Assembly (NCBI GenBank): GCA_023954135.1
Contig: JAMLIN010000010.1
Span: 1-64,000 of the forward strand
Source: Burkholderiaceae bacterium
GTDB taxonomy: Bacteria; Pseudomonadota; Gammaproteobacteria; Burkholderiales; Burkholderiaceae_E
DNA: 64,000 nt
Reading direction: 5' to 3'
This document shows positions 10,808 to 19,676 of the stretch, in pieces. The notes under the pieces are model-generated. The model saw only the letters and a list, made by a program, of their open reading frames with translations, ran no database searches and had not been told where the DNA came from. Each line of letters begins with the position of its first letter. The first letter of the stretch is position 1. The position numbers and the translations under genes are program-made.

Positions 10808-11248
10808 ATGAGAACCGCATCGCTTCTGCTTGCCGCCTGTCTGGCGGGTACCGCCGTTCAGGGATCAGCGAACGAATTCAACGGAACCATCAAAGGTTCG
10901 ATCGACGGTCATCCAATCGACGTGAAGGCGGTCTGCTCGCCGGACAAGCAGCCCTGGGACATTCTCCAGGTGGTTTCCGATCCGGCCCACCAGGTCATGT
11001 CGCTGGGCGACGTTGACGGCGACCGCATCGCGATCGTGGCCGGCGCCGGGCGAAGCATGCGCACCATCTCGATCACGATGAAGGTTGGCGAGACCCTCTA
11101 CAAGTTCAGCAGCCGGCGTCCCGCCAGGTTCGACGATGACGCCTTCGCGATCGCCGGGAAATTCACTCGTACCGAGGGCAAGGGCAAGGACCGGAAGGTC
11201 GTGAGCTCGTACCAGGCCGACCTGACCGTGGAGTGCAGGGGCATTTGA
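10808..11248 (+). CDS. Small exported protein of unknown function
   Basis: 146 residues with a typical Sec signal peptide (MRTASLLLAACLAGTAVQGS, likely cut before ANEFNG). The mature part is short, beta-rich by its alternating pattern, with two cysteines (CSPDKQPW near residue 39 and VECRG at the end) that could form a disulfide across the domain. I do not recognise a family. It is preceded by a good ribosome site and followed after 56 bp by a gene for a coiled-coil exported protein in the same direction, so the two may be co-transcribed. Confidence 0.75.
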   Translation: MRTASLLLAACLAGTAVQGSANEFNGTIKGSIDGHPIDVKAVCSPDKQPWDILQVVSDPAHQVMSLGDVDGDRIAIVAGAGRSMRTISITMKVGETLYKFSSRRPARFDDDAFAIAGKFTRTEGKGKDRKVVSSYQADLTVECRGI

Positions 11249-11304
11249 GCCTGTGCCTGGCCGGGCTCTGGCACCCGGCCTTCGATCGACGAGAGGAGAC
11301 ACCG

Positions 11305-12261
11305 ATGTCGAGGATGATTGCCGCTTTCCTGCTGCTGCTCCCGCTCGCCTGGCTGCCCGCTGGCACGGCCGGCGCACGGACCGACAAGGAGTTGCGCGAT
11401 CAGCGCAGCGCCGCACAGAAGGAGCGCAACGAAAAGAAGAGGGAGCGCGACCGGGAAATCGCCGACGCCTCGCGCGAACTGCGCGAGCACGCGCGCGAAC
11501 TGGATGCCGATTACCGCGAGAGGCTCAGGCAGATCGACGTCGACTTCGAGCTGAAACGGGTCGAGCTGGAGGCCGGGCACAAGGCGAAGGTCGCCGCGGC
11601 CGAGGCCGAGTTCATGAAGAAGCTTTCCGTTGCGATGACGGCATCCGGCAACGAGGACATGCAGCAACGGATCGCCAGGCTCGAAGCCGAGACAAAGGCG
11701 ATGTCGTCGGAGTTGTTCAGGCTCAGGCAGGACGCAGCCGGCGTCGAGCACAAGGAGCGCATGGCAGTGGCGGCCCGCAAGCACCAGCTGCTCGCGGAAA
11801 TGGACCAGATCGTGCTCCGCAAGGCCGCGTCCCTGGGCCTGACGCGGGAGCCTGCACCTGTCCTCGCCAGCCCGATCGGTGGTGAGCTCACCCGACCGGA
11901 AGAGCAGTGGAACGAACGCGAACGCAAGGAGGTCAGGACGATCGCCGAGCGCAACGACAAGGCGCTGGCGAAATACGCCAACGGCGCGAAGCTGCGCGAA
12001 TGGGAGCGCGCGAACCTGGACGAGGACTTCCGCCTCGCCTGGGAAGAGAAGCGCGAGCTCGATGAGCTCGTCTCCCAGCGGATGCTGTTTCGCAGTTTCA
12101 TGCTCCAGGCCGACCCGTCCAGGCCGGCGGACGCCCAGTCCTTCACCGACCGTCTCGCCGAGGCAGAGCACCAGGAGAAGCTGATCAGGATCAAGTACGA
12201 TCAACTACGCAAGACGAAGGCGATCGAACGGCGCGAGGCGCGCAGGAAACTGGGCGGATAG
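11305..12261 (+). CDS. Exported coiled-coil protein of unknown function
   Basis: 318 residues from the ATG at 11305, chosen because GAGGAG lies about 10 nt upstream and the product then starts with a signal peptide (MSRMIAAFLLLLPLAWLPAG). Residues 25-170 are very rich in Glu, Arg, Lys, Ala and Asp with heptad-like spacing, a long coiled coil; a second helical, charged part runs to the end (KAIERREARRKLGG). After a central Pro/Gly break there are no Cys or recognisable enzyme motifs. A periplasmic structural or chaperone-like role is possible but not shown. It follows the small exported protein gene closely. Confidence 0.75.
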   Translation: MSRMIAAFLLLLPLAWLPAGTAGARTDKELRDQRSAAQKERNEKKRERDREIADASRELREHARELDADYRERLRQIDVDFELKRVELEAGHKAKVAAAEAEFMKKLSVAMTASGNEDMQQRIARLEAETKAMSSELFRLRQDAAGVEHKERMAVAARKHQLLAEMDQIVLRKAASLGLTREPAPVLASPIGGELTRPEEQWNERERKEVRTIAERNDKALAKYANGAKLREWERANLDEDFRLAWEEKRELDELVSQRMLFRSFMLQADPSRPADAQSFTDRLAEAEHQEKLIRIKYDQLRKTKAIERREARRKLGG

Positions 12262-12317
12262 CGAACTCTTCAAGTCGATCCTGTCCGCGTCGGGGGCTTC
12301 CCGAATCAGTCGCGCGC

Positions 12318-12445
12318 CAGTTCGAGCGCCTGCAATGGCAGCTCGAAGCAGCAAGATCCCGCTGGTTCGATAGCGCCTCGCAGTTCACGCGCGAGTACAA
12401 GCGCCTCTTCGGCAAGCCGCCGCTGCGCGGATTGCGCGGGGACGG
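12318..12445 (+). pseudogene. C-terminal remnant of an AraC-family regulator
   Basis: The plus strand reads QFERLQWQLEAAR, then SASQFTREYKRLFGKPP, then LRGLRG. The second part is the hallmark end of the second helix-turn-helix of AraC/XylS regulators (consensus S-x-S-Q-F-x-R-E-[FY]-x-R-L-F-G-x-x-P). No start codon, N-terminal effector domain or first HTH is present upstream, where a different gene ends at 12261. The bases just before the hallmark lack the expected hydrophobic helix, so the remnant may itself carry an internal deletion. It is probably the scar of a lost regulator gene. Confidence 0.6.
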
Positions 12446-12934
12446 TCAGTCGTCGCGAACGATACGGCGATGCTTGCGCACGATGGTCACGGTCGGCTTC
12501 TTCGCCGGCGCGGGAGCCCGCTCGATCGGCTCGTCATCGGCCTCGCCGCCGTGGGGCTGGCGCGAAAACGACGGCCGCGGCGGCCGCGAATCGGAATCGC
12601 CGCGCGATGGTCGGCCGCCGCCGCCCCGCCCGCCACCACCACGGCCACGCGCCGGCTGGATGGTGCTGATCACATGGTGCAGTAGCAGGATGTCGTCGCC
12701 GCCAGGCCCCTCGAGGAGGATCGCCCGCTGGTCGAACGAACGTATTCGCCCGGCGATTCGATGGCCGTTGACGAGGAAGACCTCCATGGGACGGCGTTCG
12801 CGTCGAAAGCCGTTCAGCCACGCGAACTGCACCCGGTCGGAGCCCTTGCCCGCCGGTTTGCCCCCTTTCCTGCCGGCGGCTGGCGCGACCGGTTCCGCCG
12901 CGCCGTCGCTCATTTCGGTCTTGTCGTGTTGCAT
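12446..12934 (-). CDS. Atypical Hfq/Sm-like RNA-binding protein with RGG-type tail
   Basis: 162 residues from the ATG at 12934; upstream in-frame starts (a TTG at 13015 and an ATG at 12973) only add an unconserved leader. Residues 36-96 follow the Hfq pattern: FAWLNGFRRERRPMEVFLVNG, then IRSFDQRAILLEG, then HHVISTIQPAR. The Sm2 signature YKHAIST of true Hfq is LHHVIST here, so the Tyr and Lys of the proximal RNA face are replaced while the His is kept. After the Sm core come Arg/Gly-rich repeats (residues 97-112) and a charged tail ending KHRRIVRDD. The normal hfq gene of such genomes lies elsewhere, so this is probably a paralogue; whether it forms hexamers or binds sRNA is unknown. Confidence 0.75.
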   Translation of the reverse strand: MQHDKTEMSDGAAEPVAPAAGRKGGKPAGKGSDRVQFAWLNGFRRERRPMEVFLVNGHRIAGRIRSFDQRAILLEGPGGDDILLLHHVISTIQPARGRGGGGRGGGGRPSRGDSDSRPPRPSFSRQPHGGEADDEPIERAPAPAKKPTVTIVRKHRRIVRDD

Positions 12935-13075
12935 CGCAATGGGAAGAATGCCATAAGAGCAGGTTAGCTGCATGTGGCTGCGCACGATTAGCCCATAGAA
13001 CGGGTCGCGTGACAAGAGCGCATGCCCCGGGCCCGGCCCGCGGTCCCGGCCCGGCCCACAACCGAGGAGAATCCC

Positions 13076-13561
13076 ATGCCTTCATTCGATGTCGTCTGCG
13101 AAGCGGATACCGTCGAGCTTCGCAATGCAGTCGACCAGTCCAACAAGGAGGTCGCGAACCGCTTCGATTTCAAGGGGTCGGATGCCCGGATCGAGCTGGG
13201 CGACAATCTCCTGACCATATTCGCCGATGATGACTTCAAGGTCTCCCAGGTTCGCGACGTCCTGCTCTCGAAATGCGCAAAGCGCAAGATCGACGTCCGC
13301 TTCCTCGACTTCGGCGACATTCAGAAGATCGGCGGCGACAAGGTCAAGCAGCCGATCACCGTGCGCAACGGGGTGTCGGGCACCGACGCCAAGCGCATCG
13401 TGAAGCTGGTCAAGGACAGCAAGCTCAAGGTCCAGGCGAGCATCCAGGGGGACACGGTGCGGGTGACCGGCCCGAAGCGCGACATGCTCCAGGAAGCGAT
13501 CGCACTGTTGCGCGAGAAGGTCGACGACCTGCCACTGTCCTTCGAGAACTTTCGCGACTGA
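13076..13561 (+). CDS. yajQ: YajQ family nucleotide-binding protein
   Basis: 161 residues, the usual length of the family (UPF0234). Members bind nucleotides, and some were shown to be cyclic di-GMP receptors that act with transcription factors. The family start [19 protein letters not shown], the RFDFKGSDA block and the C-terminal [10 protein letters not shown] are all present. The ATG at 13076 has GAGGAG 6-12 nt upstream. The gene runs divergently from the Hfq-like gene with about 140 bp between them and is followed after 46 bp by an acyl-CoA synthetase gene. Confidence 0.95.
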   Translation: MPSFDVVCEADTVELRNAVDQSNKEVANRFDFKGSDARIELGDNLLTIFADDDFKVSQVRDVLLSKCAKRKIDVRFLDFGDIQKIGGDKVKQPITVRNGVSGTDAKRIVKLVKDSKLKVQASIQGDTVRVTGPKRDMLQEAIALLREKVDDLPLSFENFRD

Positions 13562-13607
13562 GGACCGTCGGCCGACTGGCCGCAAACACCCCACGACACC
13601 GAGAACG

Positions 13608-15254
13608 ATGAGCAACGAACCCCAGCCGGACACCCTGCCCGCCTACCGCCAGGGAGAAATGCCACTGCACGAGTACCTGCGCCACCACGCCCGGGAGCGG
13701 GCCGGGCACCCCGCCTTCGTCTGGTATGGCCGCGAGATCAGCTACGGCGAGCTCGACCGCGCGAGCGATGCCTTCGCGAGCCTGCTGCATTCGTTGGGCG
13801 TCGTCGCCGGCGACCGGGTCGCGCTCTACATGGGCAACTGTCCCCAGTACGTCATCGCGCATTTCGGCATCCAGAAGATCGGCGCGATCGTCGGCCCCTG
13901 CGGCCCGCTGTTCAAGGCGCACGAGCTGCGCTACCAGCTCGACGACCTCGGCGCGAAAGTCATCGTCGCCGCGCGCCACCTGGCGCCGATCGTCGAGGAA
14001 GTCCGGGCCGAAACCGCGATCGAGCACGTGTACCTCACCGGCCATGCCGAGATGCTGCCGGCGGACCCGTCGATAGCGCTGCCCGAGGAGCTTCGCGCCG
14101 ACCTGGACCACCGCGCCGCGCTGCCGCCGCATGCCCGCGACCTGCTCGGCGCGCTCGAGGAATTCCGCGACATCGCCCCGCCGGCGTATTCGCCCGATCT
14201 CGAGGACGTCGCCCTGATGACGTACACCTCGGGCACCACGGGCATGCCCAAGGGCGCGATGCTCAGCCTGCGCAACGCCCTGTTCAAGACGGCGGTGACG
14301 GCCGACGGCAACGACGTGCGCAGTGACGACGTCATGCTGGCGATCGCGCCGATGTACCACATCGCCGGCATGCTCGTCGGCATGGACGTCAACGTGTACG
14401 CCGGCTCCACCGCCGTGCTGATGCACCGCTTCGATCCGCTGGCTGTCCTCCAGGCGATCGATCGCTACCGGGTGAGCTGGTGGTACAGCATGGCGCCGAT
14501 GAACCTCGCGGTGATGGAACATCCCGAGGCGGCGCGCTACGACGTGTCGTCGCTGCGCATCAACCCGGCGACCAGCTTCGGCATCACGCTCACCGAGCCG
14601 CTCGCGCAGCGGTGGGCCGAGTTCACCGGCGGCTGCCCCACCTTCGAGTTCGCCTACGGCCTTTCCGAGACACATACCTGCGACACCTGGATGCCGGCGG
14701 ACGCGGTGCGCTGGGGTACCCAGGGCCGGCCGATGCCCGGCGTCGAGATCCGCATCATCGATCCCGATACCGGCCGCGACCGGCCGCAGGGGGAACAGGG
14801 CGAGATCATCGTACGCAGCCCGGGCTCGTTCAAGGGCTACTGGAACAAGCCCGAGGCCACTGCGAAGACGCTTCGCGACGGCTGGGTCCATACCGGCGAC
14901 ATGGGCCGGATCGACGAAGCCGGCTACCTGAGCTTCCAGGGGCGCTTCAAGGAGATGATCAAGGTCTCCGGCTACAGCGTCTTCCCGGAGGAAGTCGAGG
15001 CCATCCTGATCCGCCATCCGGCGATCCGCCAGGCCGCGGTCCTGGGCATACCGGACCCGACCCGCGGCGAAGTGGTCCGCGCCTACGTGGTGAAGGAGCC
15101 GGGCGCCACGGTGGGCGCCGAGGAGATCATCGCCTGGGCGCGCGAGAACATGGCAACGTACAAGGCGCCGCGCGAAGTCCGCTTTCGCGACGCCCTGCCC
15201 GCCACCGGCGCCGGCAAGGTGCTGCGCCGGCTGCTGCGCGACGAGGAAGGCTGA
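13608..15254 (+). CDS. Acyl-CoA synthetase (AMP-forming), class I ligase
   Basis: 548 residues. Activates a carboxylic acid with ATP to an acyl-adenylate and then a CoA thioester. The AMP-binding P-loop YTSGTTGMPKG is at residues 206-216, the hinge block HTGDMGRIDE and the core FKEMIKVSGYSVFPEEVE are in the last quarter, and the C-terminal catalytic Lys sits in GAGKVLRRLLR. The substrate cannot be told from sequence; the length and motifs fit medium- or long-chain fatty acid or aromatic acid ligases. It follows yajQ by 46 bp. An acyl-CoA dehydrogenase gene lies 1.3 kb downstream, in keeping with fatty acid or acyl-CoA breakdown. Confidence 0.9.
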   Translation: MSNEPQPDTLPAYRQGEMPLHEYLRHHARERAGHPAFVWYGREISYGELDRASDAFASLLHSLGVVAGDRVALYMGNCPQYVIAHFGIQKIGAIVGPCGPLFKAHELRYQLDDLGAKVIVAARHLAPIVEEVRAETAIEHVYLTGHAEMLPADPSIALPEELRADLDHRAALPPHARDLLGALEEFRDIAPPAYSPDLEDVALMTYTSGTTGMPKGAMLSLRNALFKTAVTADGNDVRSDDVMLAIAPMYHIAGMLVGMDVNVYAGSTAVLMHRFDPLAVLQAIDRYRVSWWYSMAPMNLAVMEHPEAARYDVSSLRINPATSFGITLTEPLAQRWAEFTGGCPTFEFAYGLSETHTCDTWMPADAVRWGTQGRPMPGVEIRIIDPDTGRDRPQGEQGEIIVRSPGSFKGYWNKPEATAKTLRDGWVHTGDMGRIDEAGYLSFQGRFKEMIKVSGYSVFPEEVEAILIRHPAIRQAAVLGIPDPTRGEVVRAYVVKEPGATVGAEEIIAWARENMATYKAPREVRFRDALPATGAGKVLRRLLRDEEG

Positions 15255-15266
15255 ATCCGAAGCCGA

Positions 15267-16394
15267 TCACCCGAGGGCGCGGCGGAATTCGAAGCGGGCG
15301 ATGAGTCGCGATGCCGTGTTGCAGCTGAACATGAGGGCGAACCAGCGCCTTGCCGGATCGACGAACATCGCGGTGCCGGTCATTCCCGACCAGGTAAGCT
15401 CGCCGAGGGCGCAAGGATAGGCGGAGGCGCCCCATGGCTGGCGCACCGCCAGGGCCAGTCCGAAGCCGAAACCCGAACCGGTGAAGCCGAGCGGCCCGTC
15501 GACCGCCGGCGGCAACTGGTTGCGCGTCATCTCGGCGAAAGCCGACTCCGAGAGCAGCCGGCGACCTTCGCAGACGCCGCCGTTGGCGAGCATCCGAGCG
15601 AAGCGGGCATAGTCGTCGATCGTCGATGCGAGGCCGCCGCCGCCGCTGTGCAGCGGCGTGCCGAGCTCGTCGGCCCGGGCGTACTTCTCGACCACGCCGT
15701 GCCAGACCCGGTCCTCGGGAAATGCGCCGGGCATGCGTTCGCGCTGCTGCGCCGACATCCGGAATCCGGTCTCCCGCATGCCGAGCGGGGCGAATATCCG
15801 TTCGGCGAGCGCATCGCCGAGGCGCTGCCCGAGGATGCGCTCGATGACCAGGCCCAGCACATCGGTCGAATAGCCGTAGCGAAACGCGGTCCCGGGCTGC
15901 TTCGCCAGCGGCAGGCGGGCGAGCGACTGCAGGAAGGCCGCCGGCTCGAGCAAGGGCAGCCTTTCGTCGAGACCCTCGGCCCGGACACGCTCGGCGACAT
16001 CGGGATCATCGATCTCGCGACCGTACGCCAGGCCCGAGGTATGCCGCATCAGGTCGCGGATCGTCGGCTCGCGAACCGGGGCGGCACCGTCTGGCATGCG
16101 CATCGACCCGAGCTCCGGCAGGTACCGGGCGACCGGGTCATCGAGGCCGAGCCGGCCCTCGTCGACCAGCATCATGGCCAGGACGCTGACCACCGGCTTG
16201 GTCAGCGAAGCGATCCGGAACATCGCATCCATCCGCATCGGCTCGCCCGCGGCGGCGCCCGGCGTCTCGTCGCGCATCGTCCCCGACACCAGCCGGACGA
16301 GCTCCTCGCCATCGCGCTCGACGAGGATGACCGCGCCCGGGCAGTGCCTCGCGGCGCGATGGAACTCCAGCATCCGTGCCAGCGAATCCTTCAT
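15267..16394 (-). CDS. Serine hydrolase, class C beta-lactamase/esterase family
   Basis: 375 residues from the ATG at 16394, which has AGGAG 9 nt upstream; the open frame continues further 5' but without family similarity. The family's catalytic S-x-x-K is SLTK at residues 63-66, followed by the Tyr of the YST motif at 175 and a C-terminal HSGGGGLAST block that replaces the KTG of true beta-lactamases. This pattern fits cytoplasmic esterases or D-aminopeptidase-like hydrolases (EstB type). No signal peptide is seen, which argues against a periplasmic beta-lactamase. It converges on the acyl-CoA synthetase gene (12-bp gap) and diverges from the acyl-CoA dehydrogenase gene. Confidence 0.88.
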   Translation of the reverse strand: MKDSLARMLEFHRAARHCPGAVILVERDGEELVRLVSGTMRDETPGAAAGEPMRMDAMFRIASLTKPVVSVLAMMLVDEGRLGLDDPVARYLPELGSMRMPDGAAPVREPTIRDLMRHTSGLAYGREIDDPDVAERVRAEGLDERLPLLEPAAFLQSLARLPLAKQPGTAFRYGYSTDVLGLVIERILGQRLGDALAERIFAPLGMRETGFRMSAQQRERMPGAFPEDRVWHGVVEKYARADELGTPLHSGGGGLASTIDDYARFARMLANGGVCEGRRLLSESAFAEMTRNQLPPAVDGPLGFTGSGFGFGLALAVRQPWGASAYPCALGELTWSGMTGTAMFVDPARRWFALMFSCNTASRLIARFEFRRALG

Positions 16395-16506
16395 GATGCT
16401 CGTCTCCTGTCGTGGCGGGCGCGTGCGCTGCCGCCCGGTCCTTCGGTTCATGCCAGTATAGAGGCTGTTCCCAATCACTCCGGAGCCGCCCGCCGGCGGA
16501 TGCACA

Positions 16507-17697
16507 GTGTCGACATCTCCAGATCCGAATCCCCGGCCCGAGCCGGCCACCGAAGTCGAAGCCCAGGCCCTGGTCTCGCGAGCCGTCTCCTTCGCCGACA
16601 GCGTCGTCGCCAGCAGCGCGCCGCAATGGGAGCATGAGCGCCAATGGCCGGGCGAGGCGCTCGCCGCGGCAGCCTCCCTCGGACTGAACCGCATCCAGGT
16701 TCCGGCCGAGCATGGCGGCTACGACCTGCCCTACACGGTCAAGCTGCGCGTGGTCGAGGCCTTCGCCCGCCACGACATGGCCTTCTCGTTCGCCTGGGTC
16801 AACGCCCACAACGCAACCGCCCGCCTTGCGCGCGACGGCAGTCCGGCACAGCGCGAACGTTGGCTGCCGGGGCTGCTGTCCGGCCGCTCCGTGGGCACGG
16901 TGTGCCTGACCGAGCCGGGCGCCGGCAGCGACTTCCCCGCGATCGCGACCCGGGCCCGGCGCAACGGTCAGGGCTGGGTTCTCGACGGAGAGAAGGCCTG
17001 GGCGACCAATGCCGCCGGCGCCGATCATGCGGTCGTCTATGCCCAGACCGATCCCGCGGCGGGCAACAAGGGCATCGCGGGCTTTCTCGTCGACCTCGGC
17101 GCCCCGGGCGTCACGAAGCGCCATGTCGAGCCGCTCGTCGGCGGCCATGCCATCGGCGCCGGAGGCTTCCGGCTCGAGGGCGTCGAGCTCGATGCCGACG
17201 GCCTCTTCTATCGGCCGGGCGAGGCTTTCGGGCGTGCGCTGGCGAGCATCAACGGCGCCCGCACCTATGTCGCCGCGATGTGCAACGCGATGCTCGACAC
17301 CGCGCTGCGGATCGCGGTGGCGCATGCGCAGCAACGGCATACCTTCGGCAGCCCGCTGGCCGAGCGCCAGGGCCTGCGCTGGATGCTCGCCGACGCGGCC
17401 ACCGATCTCGAGGCCTCGCGCCTTCTCACCGAGCGGGCCGCCAGCCTGATCGAGTCGGGAGGGGATGCGATCGAGGCGGCTGCCCACGCCAAGAAGTTCG
17501 GTGTCCGGATCGCCGAGCACCGCCTGCGCGACTGCATGCAGATCCTCGGTGCGAGCGGCCTGCGCGACAGCTGCCCGATCGGCCGCCATCTGGTCGGCGC
17601 CCGCATCGCGAATTACGTCGACGGCACGACCGAGATGCAGAACGAGCGGATCGCCGCGTCGCTGCTGCGCCGGCTCGCGACGCAGGGCAAGGCGTAG
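16507..17697 (+). CDS. Acyl-CoA dehydrogenase family protein
   Basis: 396 residues with a GTG start; no strong ribosome site is visible, so the first residues are uncertain. FAD-dependent alpha,beta-dehydrogenation of an acyl-CoA is the family reaction. The N-terminal helical domain, the CLTEPGAGSDF flavin signature and the C-terminal four-helix part with QRHTFGSPLAERQ are present. The position that holds the catalytic Glu of medium-chain enzymes (Y-E-G-T) is Asp372 in NYVDGTTEMQ, which may lower or alter activity, or the base may lie elsewhere as in isovaleryl-CoA dehydrogenase. It is divergent from the serine hydrolase gene and converges on dxs with a hairpin between them. Confidence 0.88.
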   Translation: MSTSPDPNPRPEPATEVEAQALVSRAVSFADSVVASSAPQWEHERQWPGEALAAAASLGLNRIQVPAEHGGYDLPYTVKLRVVEAFARHDMAFSFAWVNAHNATARLARDGSPAQRERWLPGLLSGRSVGTVCLTEPGAGSDFPAIATRARRNGQGWVLDGEKAWATNAAGADHAVVYAQTDPAAGNKGIAGFLVDLGAPGVTKRHVEPLVGGHAIGAGGFRLEGVELDADGLFYRPGEAFGRALASINGARTYVAAMCNAMLDTALRIAVAHAQQRHTFGSPLAERQGLRWMLADAATDLEASRLLTERAASLIESGGDAIEAAAHAKKFGVRIAEHRLRDCMQILGASGLRDSCPIGRHLVGARIANYVDGTTEMQNERIAASLLRRLATQGKA

Positions 17698-17698
17698 G

Positions 17699-17728
17699 TG
17701 TGTTCGTCCCGGCGCGAGGACGAACACA
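17699..17728. terminator. 11-bp perfect hairpin between convergent genes, with a CTAG-type repeat end beside it
   Basis: TGTGTTCGTCC at 17699-17709 pairs perfectly with GGACGAACACA at 17718-17728, loop 8 nt. It starts 2 nt after the stop of the acyl-CoA dehydrogenase gene and lies 18 nt from the stop of dxs, so it could end transcription in both directions. There is no T-run on either side. Just after it, 17732-17744 is the reverse complement of CTAGGGCCTGTTC, the same 13 bases that begin the inverted repeat at 39088, so this is probably a partly deleted copy of that element. Confidence 0.65.
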
Positions 17729-17745
17729 GGGGAACAGGCCCTAGA

Positions 17746-19662
17746 TCAGCTTCGGGACGAGACCAGCCGGGGCGAGCCGACGCCGCTGCCGCAGAGCTCG
17801 CCGAAGCGCGCCCGGACCGAGGCTTCGATGCCGGCCGCATCCAGGCCGAGCTCGGCCAGCAGCTTGCGCTGGTCGCCATGATCGACGAAGCGGTCCGGCA
17901 GGCCGAGATGCAGGATCGGTCGGACGATGCCGGCCGCGGCGAGCGCCTCGGAGACGGCGGCACCCGCACCGCCGCTCACCACGTGCTCTTCGACGGTCAC
18001 GAAGGCTTCGTGGCTGCGGGCAAGCTCGTCGAGAAGCTGGATGTCGATCGGCTTGACGAAGCGCATGTTCACCACCGTCGCATCCAGTGCATCGCCGGCA
18101 CCGATGCAGTCGGCGAGGACGGTTCCGAAGGCGAGGATCGCGAGCCGTCGCCCCTGCCGCCGGACCTCGCCCCTGCCGACCGGGATCTCGGCCATGTCCT
18201 TGCGCACCGCCGCCCCGATGCCGGCCCCGCGCGGATACCTGACCGCCGAAGGTCCGTCGTGACGGAACGCGGTGAACAGCATCTGCCGGCACTCGTCCTC
18301 GTCGCTCGGGGCGAGCACGATCATGTTCGGAATGCAGCGCAGGTAGGCATGGTCGTAGGCGCCGGCATGCGTCGCACCGTCGGCCCCGACGATGCCGGCG
18401 CGATCGATCGCGAACAGCACGGGCAGGTTCTGCAGCGCGACATCGTGGATCAGCTGGTCGTAGCCACGCTGCAGGAAGGTGCTGTAGATCGCGACGACCG
18501 GCTTCATGCCCTCGCAGGCAAGCCCGGCGGCGAAGGTCACGGCGTGCTGCTCGGCGATGCCGACATCGAAGTAGCGCTTCGGATAGCGGCGCTCGAACTC
18601 GACCAGGCCGGAGCCCTCGCGCATCGCCGGGGTGATCGCGACCAGCCGCTCGTCGAGCGCCGCCATGTCGCAGACCCAGTCCGAGAAGACCTGGGTGAAG
18701 GTGGTCCGCGGACGACCCGATGGTTCGATCCCCTTGTCGGGATCGAACTTGCCCGGCCCGTGATACAGGACCGGGTCGACTTCGGCCAGCTTGTAGCCGT
18801 GCCCCTTGCGGGTGACGATGTGCAGGAACTGCGGCCCGCGCAGCTCGCGCAGGTTCTGCAGCGTCGGCACCAGGGCGTCGAGGTCGTGGCCGTCGATCGG
18901 ACCCACGTAGTGGAACCCGAACTCCTCGAACATCGTTCCCGGGACGACCAGCCCCTTGGCATGCTCCTCGAGCTTGCGGGCCAGCTCCATCATCGGCGGG
19001 ACGGCCGACAGGACGGCACGGCCGACGTCCTTGACCTGGGCATAGAACTTGCCCGAGAGCAGCCGCGCGAAATAGTGGTTCAGCGCACCGACCGCCGGCG
19101 AGATCGACATGTCGTTGTCGTTGAGGATCACCAGCAGATCGATGTCGGGCGTCACGCCGGCGTTGTTCAGTGCCTCGAAGGCCATGCCGGCGCTCATCGC
19201 GCCATCGCCGATCACCGCGACGTGGCGCCGGCGGCCCGGGCCGGTGTTCTCGCCGGTATTGCGGGCAGCCACCGCCATGCCCAGCGCCGCCGAGATCGAG
19301 GTCGACGAATGCGCCGTACCGAAGTGGTCGTAGGGTGACTCGTCGCGCTTCGGGAAGCCGCTGATGCCGCCCTGCTGGCGCAGGCTGCCCATGCGCTCCC
19401 GGCGGCCGGTCAGGATCTTGTGCGGATAGCTCTGGTGCCCGACGTCCCAGACGAGACGGTCGCGCGGCGTGTCGAACACATAGTGAAGCGCGATCGCGAG
19501 CTCGACGGTACCGAGGTTGGACGACAGGTGCCCGCCGGTGCGAGCGACGGAATCGATGATGAATCTGCGCAATTCATCGGCAAGCGGCCTGAGTCGATCC
19601 CGGCCGAGCTGACGGAGATCCCGCGGATCGTCGATGGTCTCGAGCAATGCATGTGACGCCAC
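17746..19662 (-). CDS. dxs: 1-deoxy-D-xylulose-5-phosphate synthase
   Basis: 638 residues, the normal size. Thiamine-diphosphate enzyme joining pyruvate and glyceraldehyde 3-phosphate, first step of the MEP isoprenoid pathway. It starts with GTG at 19662, preceded by GGAGG with 8 nt spacing. Seen: [20 protein letters not shown], the [14 protein letters not shown] block, the TPP/Mg site [18 protein letters not shown], and the transketolase central part with [15 protein letters not shown]. It begins 14 bp after the end of ispA and is in the same direction, so xseB-ispA-dxs form one operon, as in many beta- and gammaproteobacteria. Confidence 0.97.
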   Translation of the reverse strand: MASHALLETIDDPRDLRQLGRDRLRPLADELRRFIIDSVARTGGHLSSNLGTVELAIALHYVFDTPRDRLVWDVGHQSYPHKILTGRRERMGSLRQQGGISGFPKRDESPYDHFGTAHSSTSISAALGMAVAARNTGENTGPGRRRHVAVIGDGAMSAGMAFEALNNAGVTPDIDLLVILNDNDMSISPAVGALNHYFARLLSGKFYAQVKDVGRAVLSAVPPMMELARKLEEHAKGLVVPGTMFEEFGFHYVGPIDGHDLDALVPTLQNLRELRGPQFLHIVTRKGHGYKLAEVDPVLYHGPGKFDPDKGIEPSGRPRTTFTQVFSDWVCDMAALDERLVAITPAMREGSGLVEFERRYPKRYFDVGIAEQHAVTFAAGLACEGMKPVVAIYSTFLQRGYDQLIHDVALQNLPVLFAIDRAGIVGADGATHAGAYDHAYLRCIPNMIVLAPSDEDECRQMLFTAFRHDGPSAVRYPRGAGIGAAVRKDMAEIPVGRGEVRRQGRRLAILAFGTVLADCIGAGDALDATVVNMRFVKPIDIQLLDELARSHEAFVTVEEHVVSGGAGAAVSEALAAAGIVRPILHLGLPDRFVDHGDQRKLLAELGLDAAGIEASVRARFGELCGSGVGSPRLVSSRS

Positions 19663-19676
19663 GCCTCGCCTCCGGT

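Noticed and set aside
12935..13015. Longer N-terminus of the Hfq-like protein from a TTG
   Set aside because: The leader is not Hfq-like and would fill most of the divergent promoter region with yajQ; the ATG at 12934 is closer to the fold.
15267..16394. True AmpC-type beta-lactamase
   Set aside because: There is no signal peptide and the KTG motif is replaced by HSGGG, as in esterase-type members.
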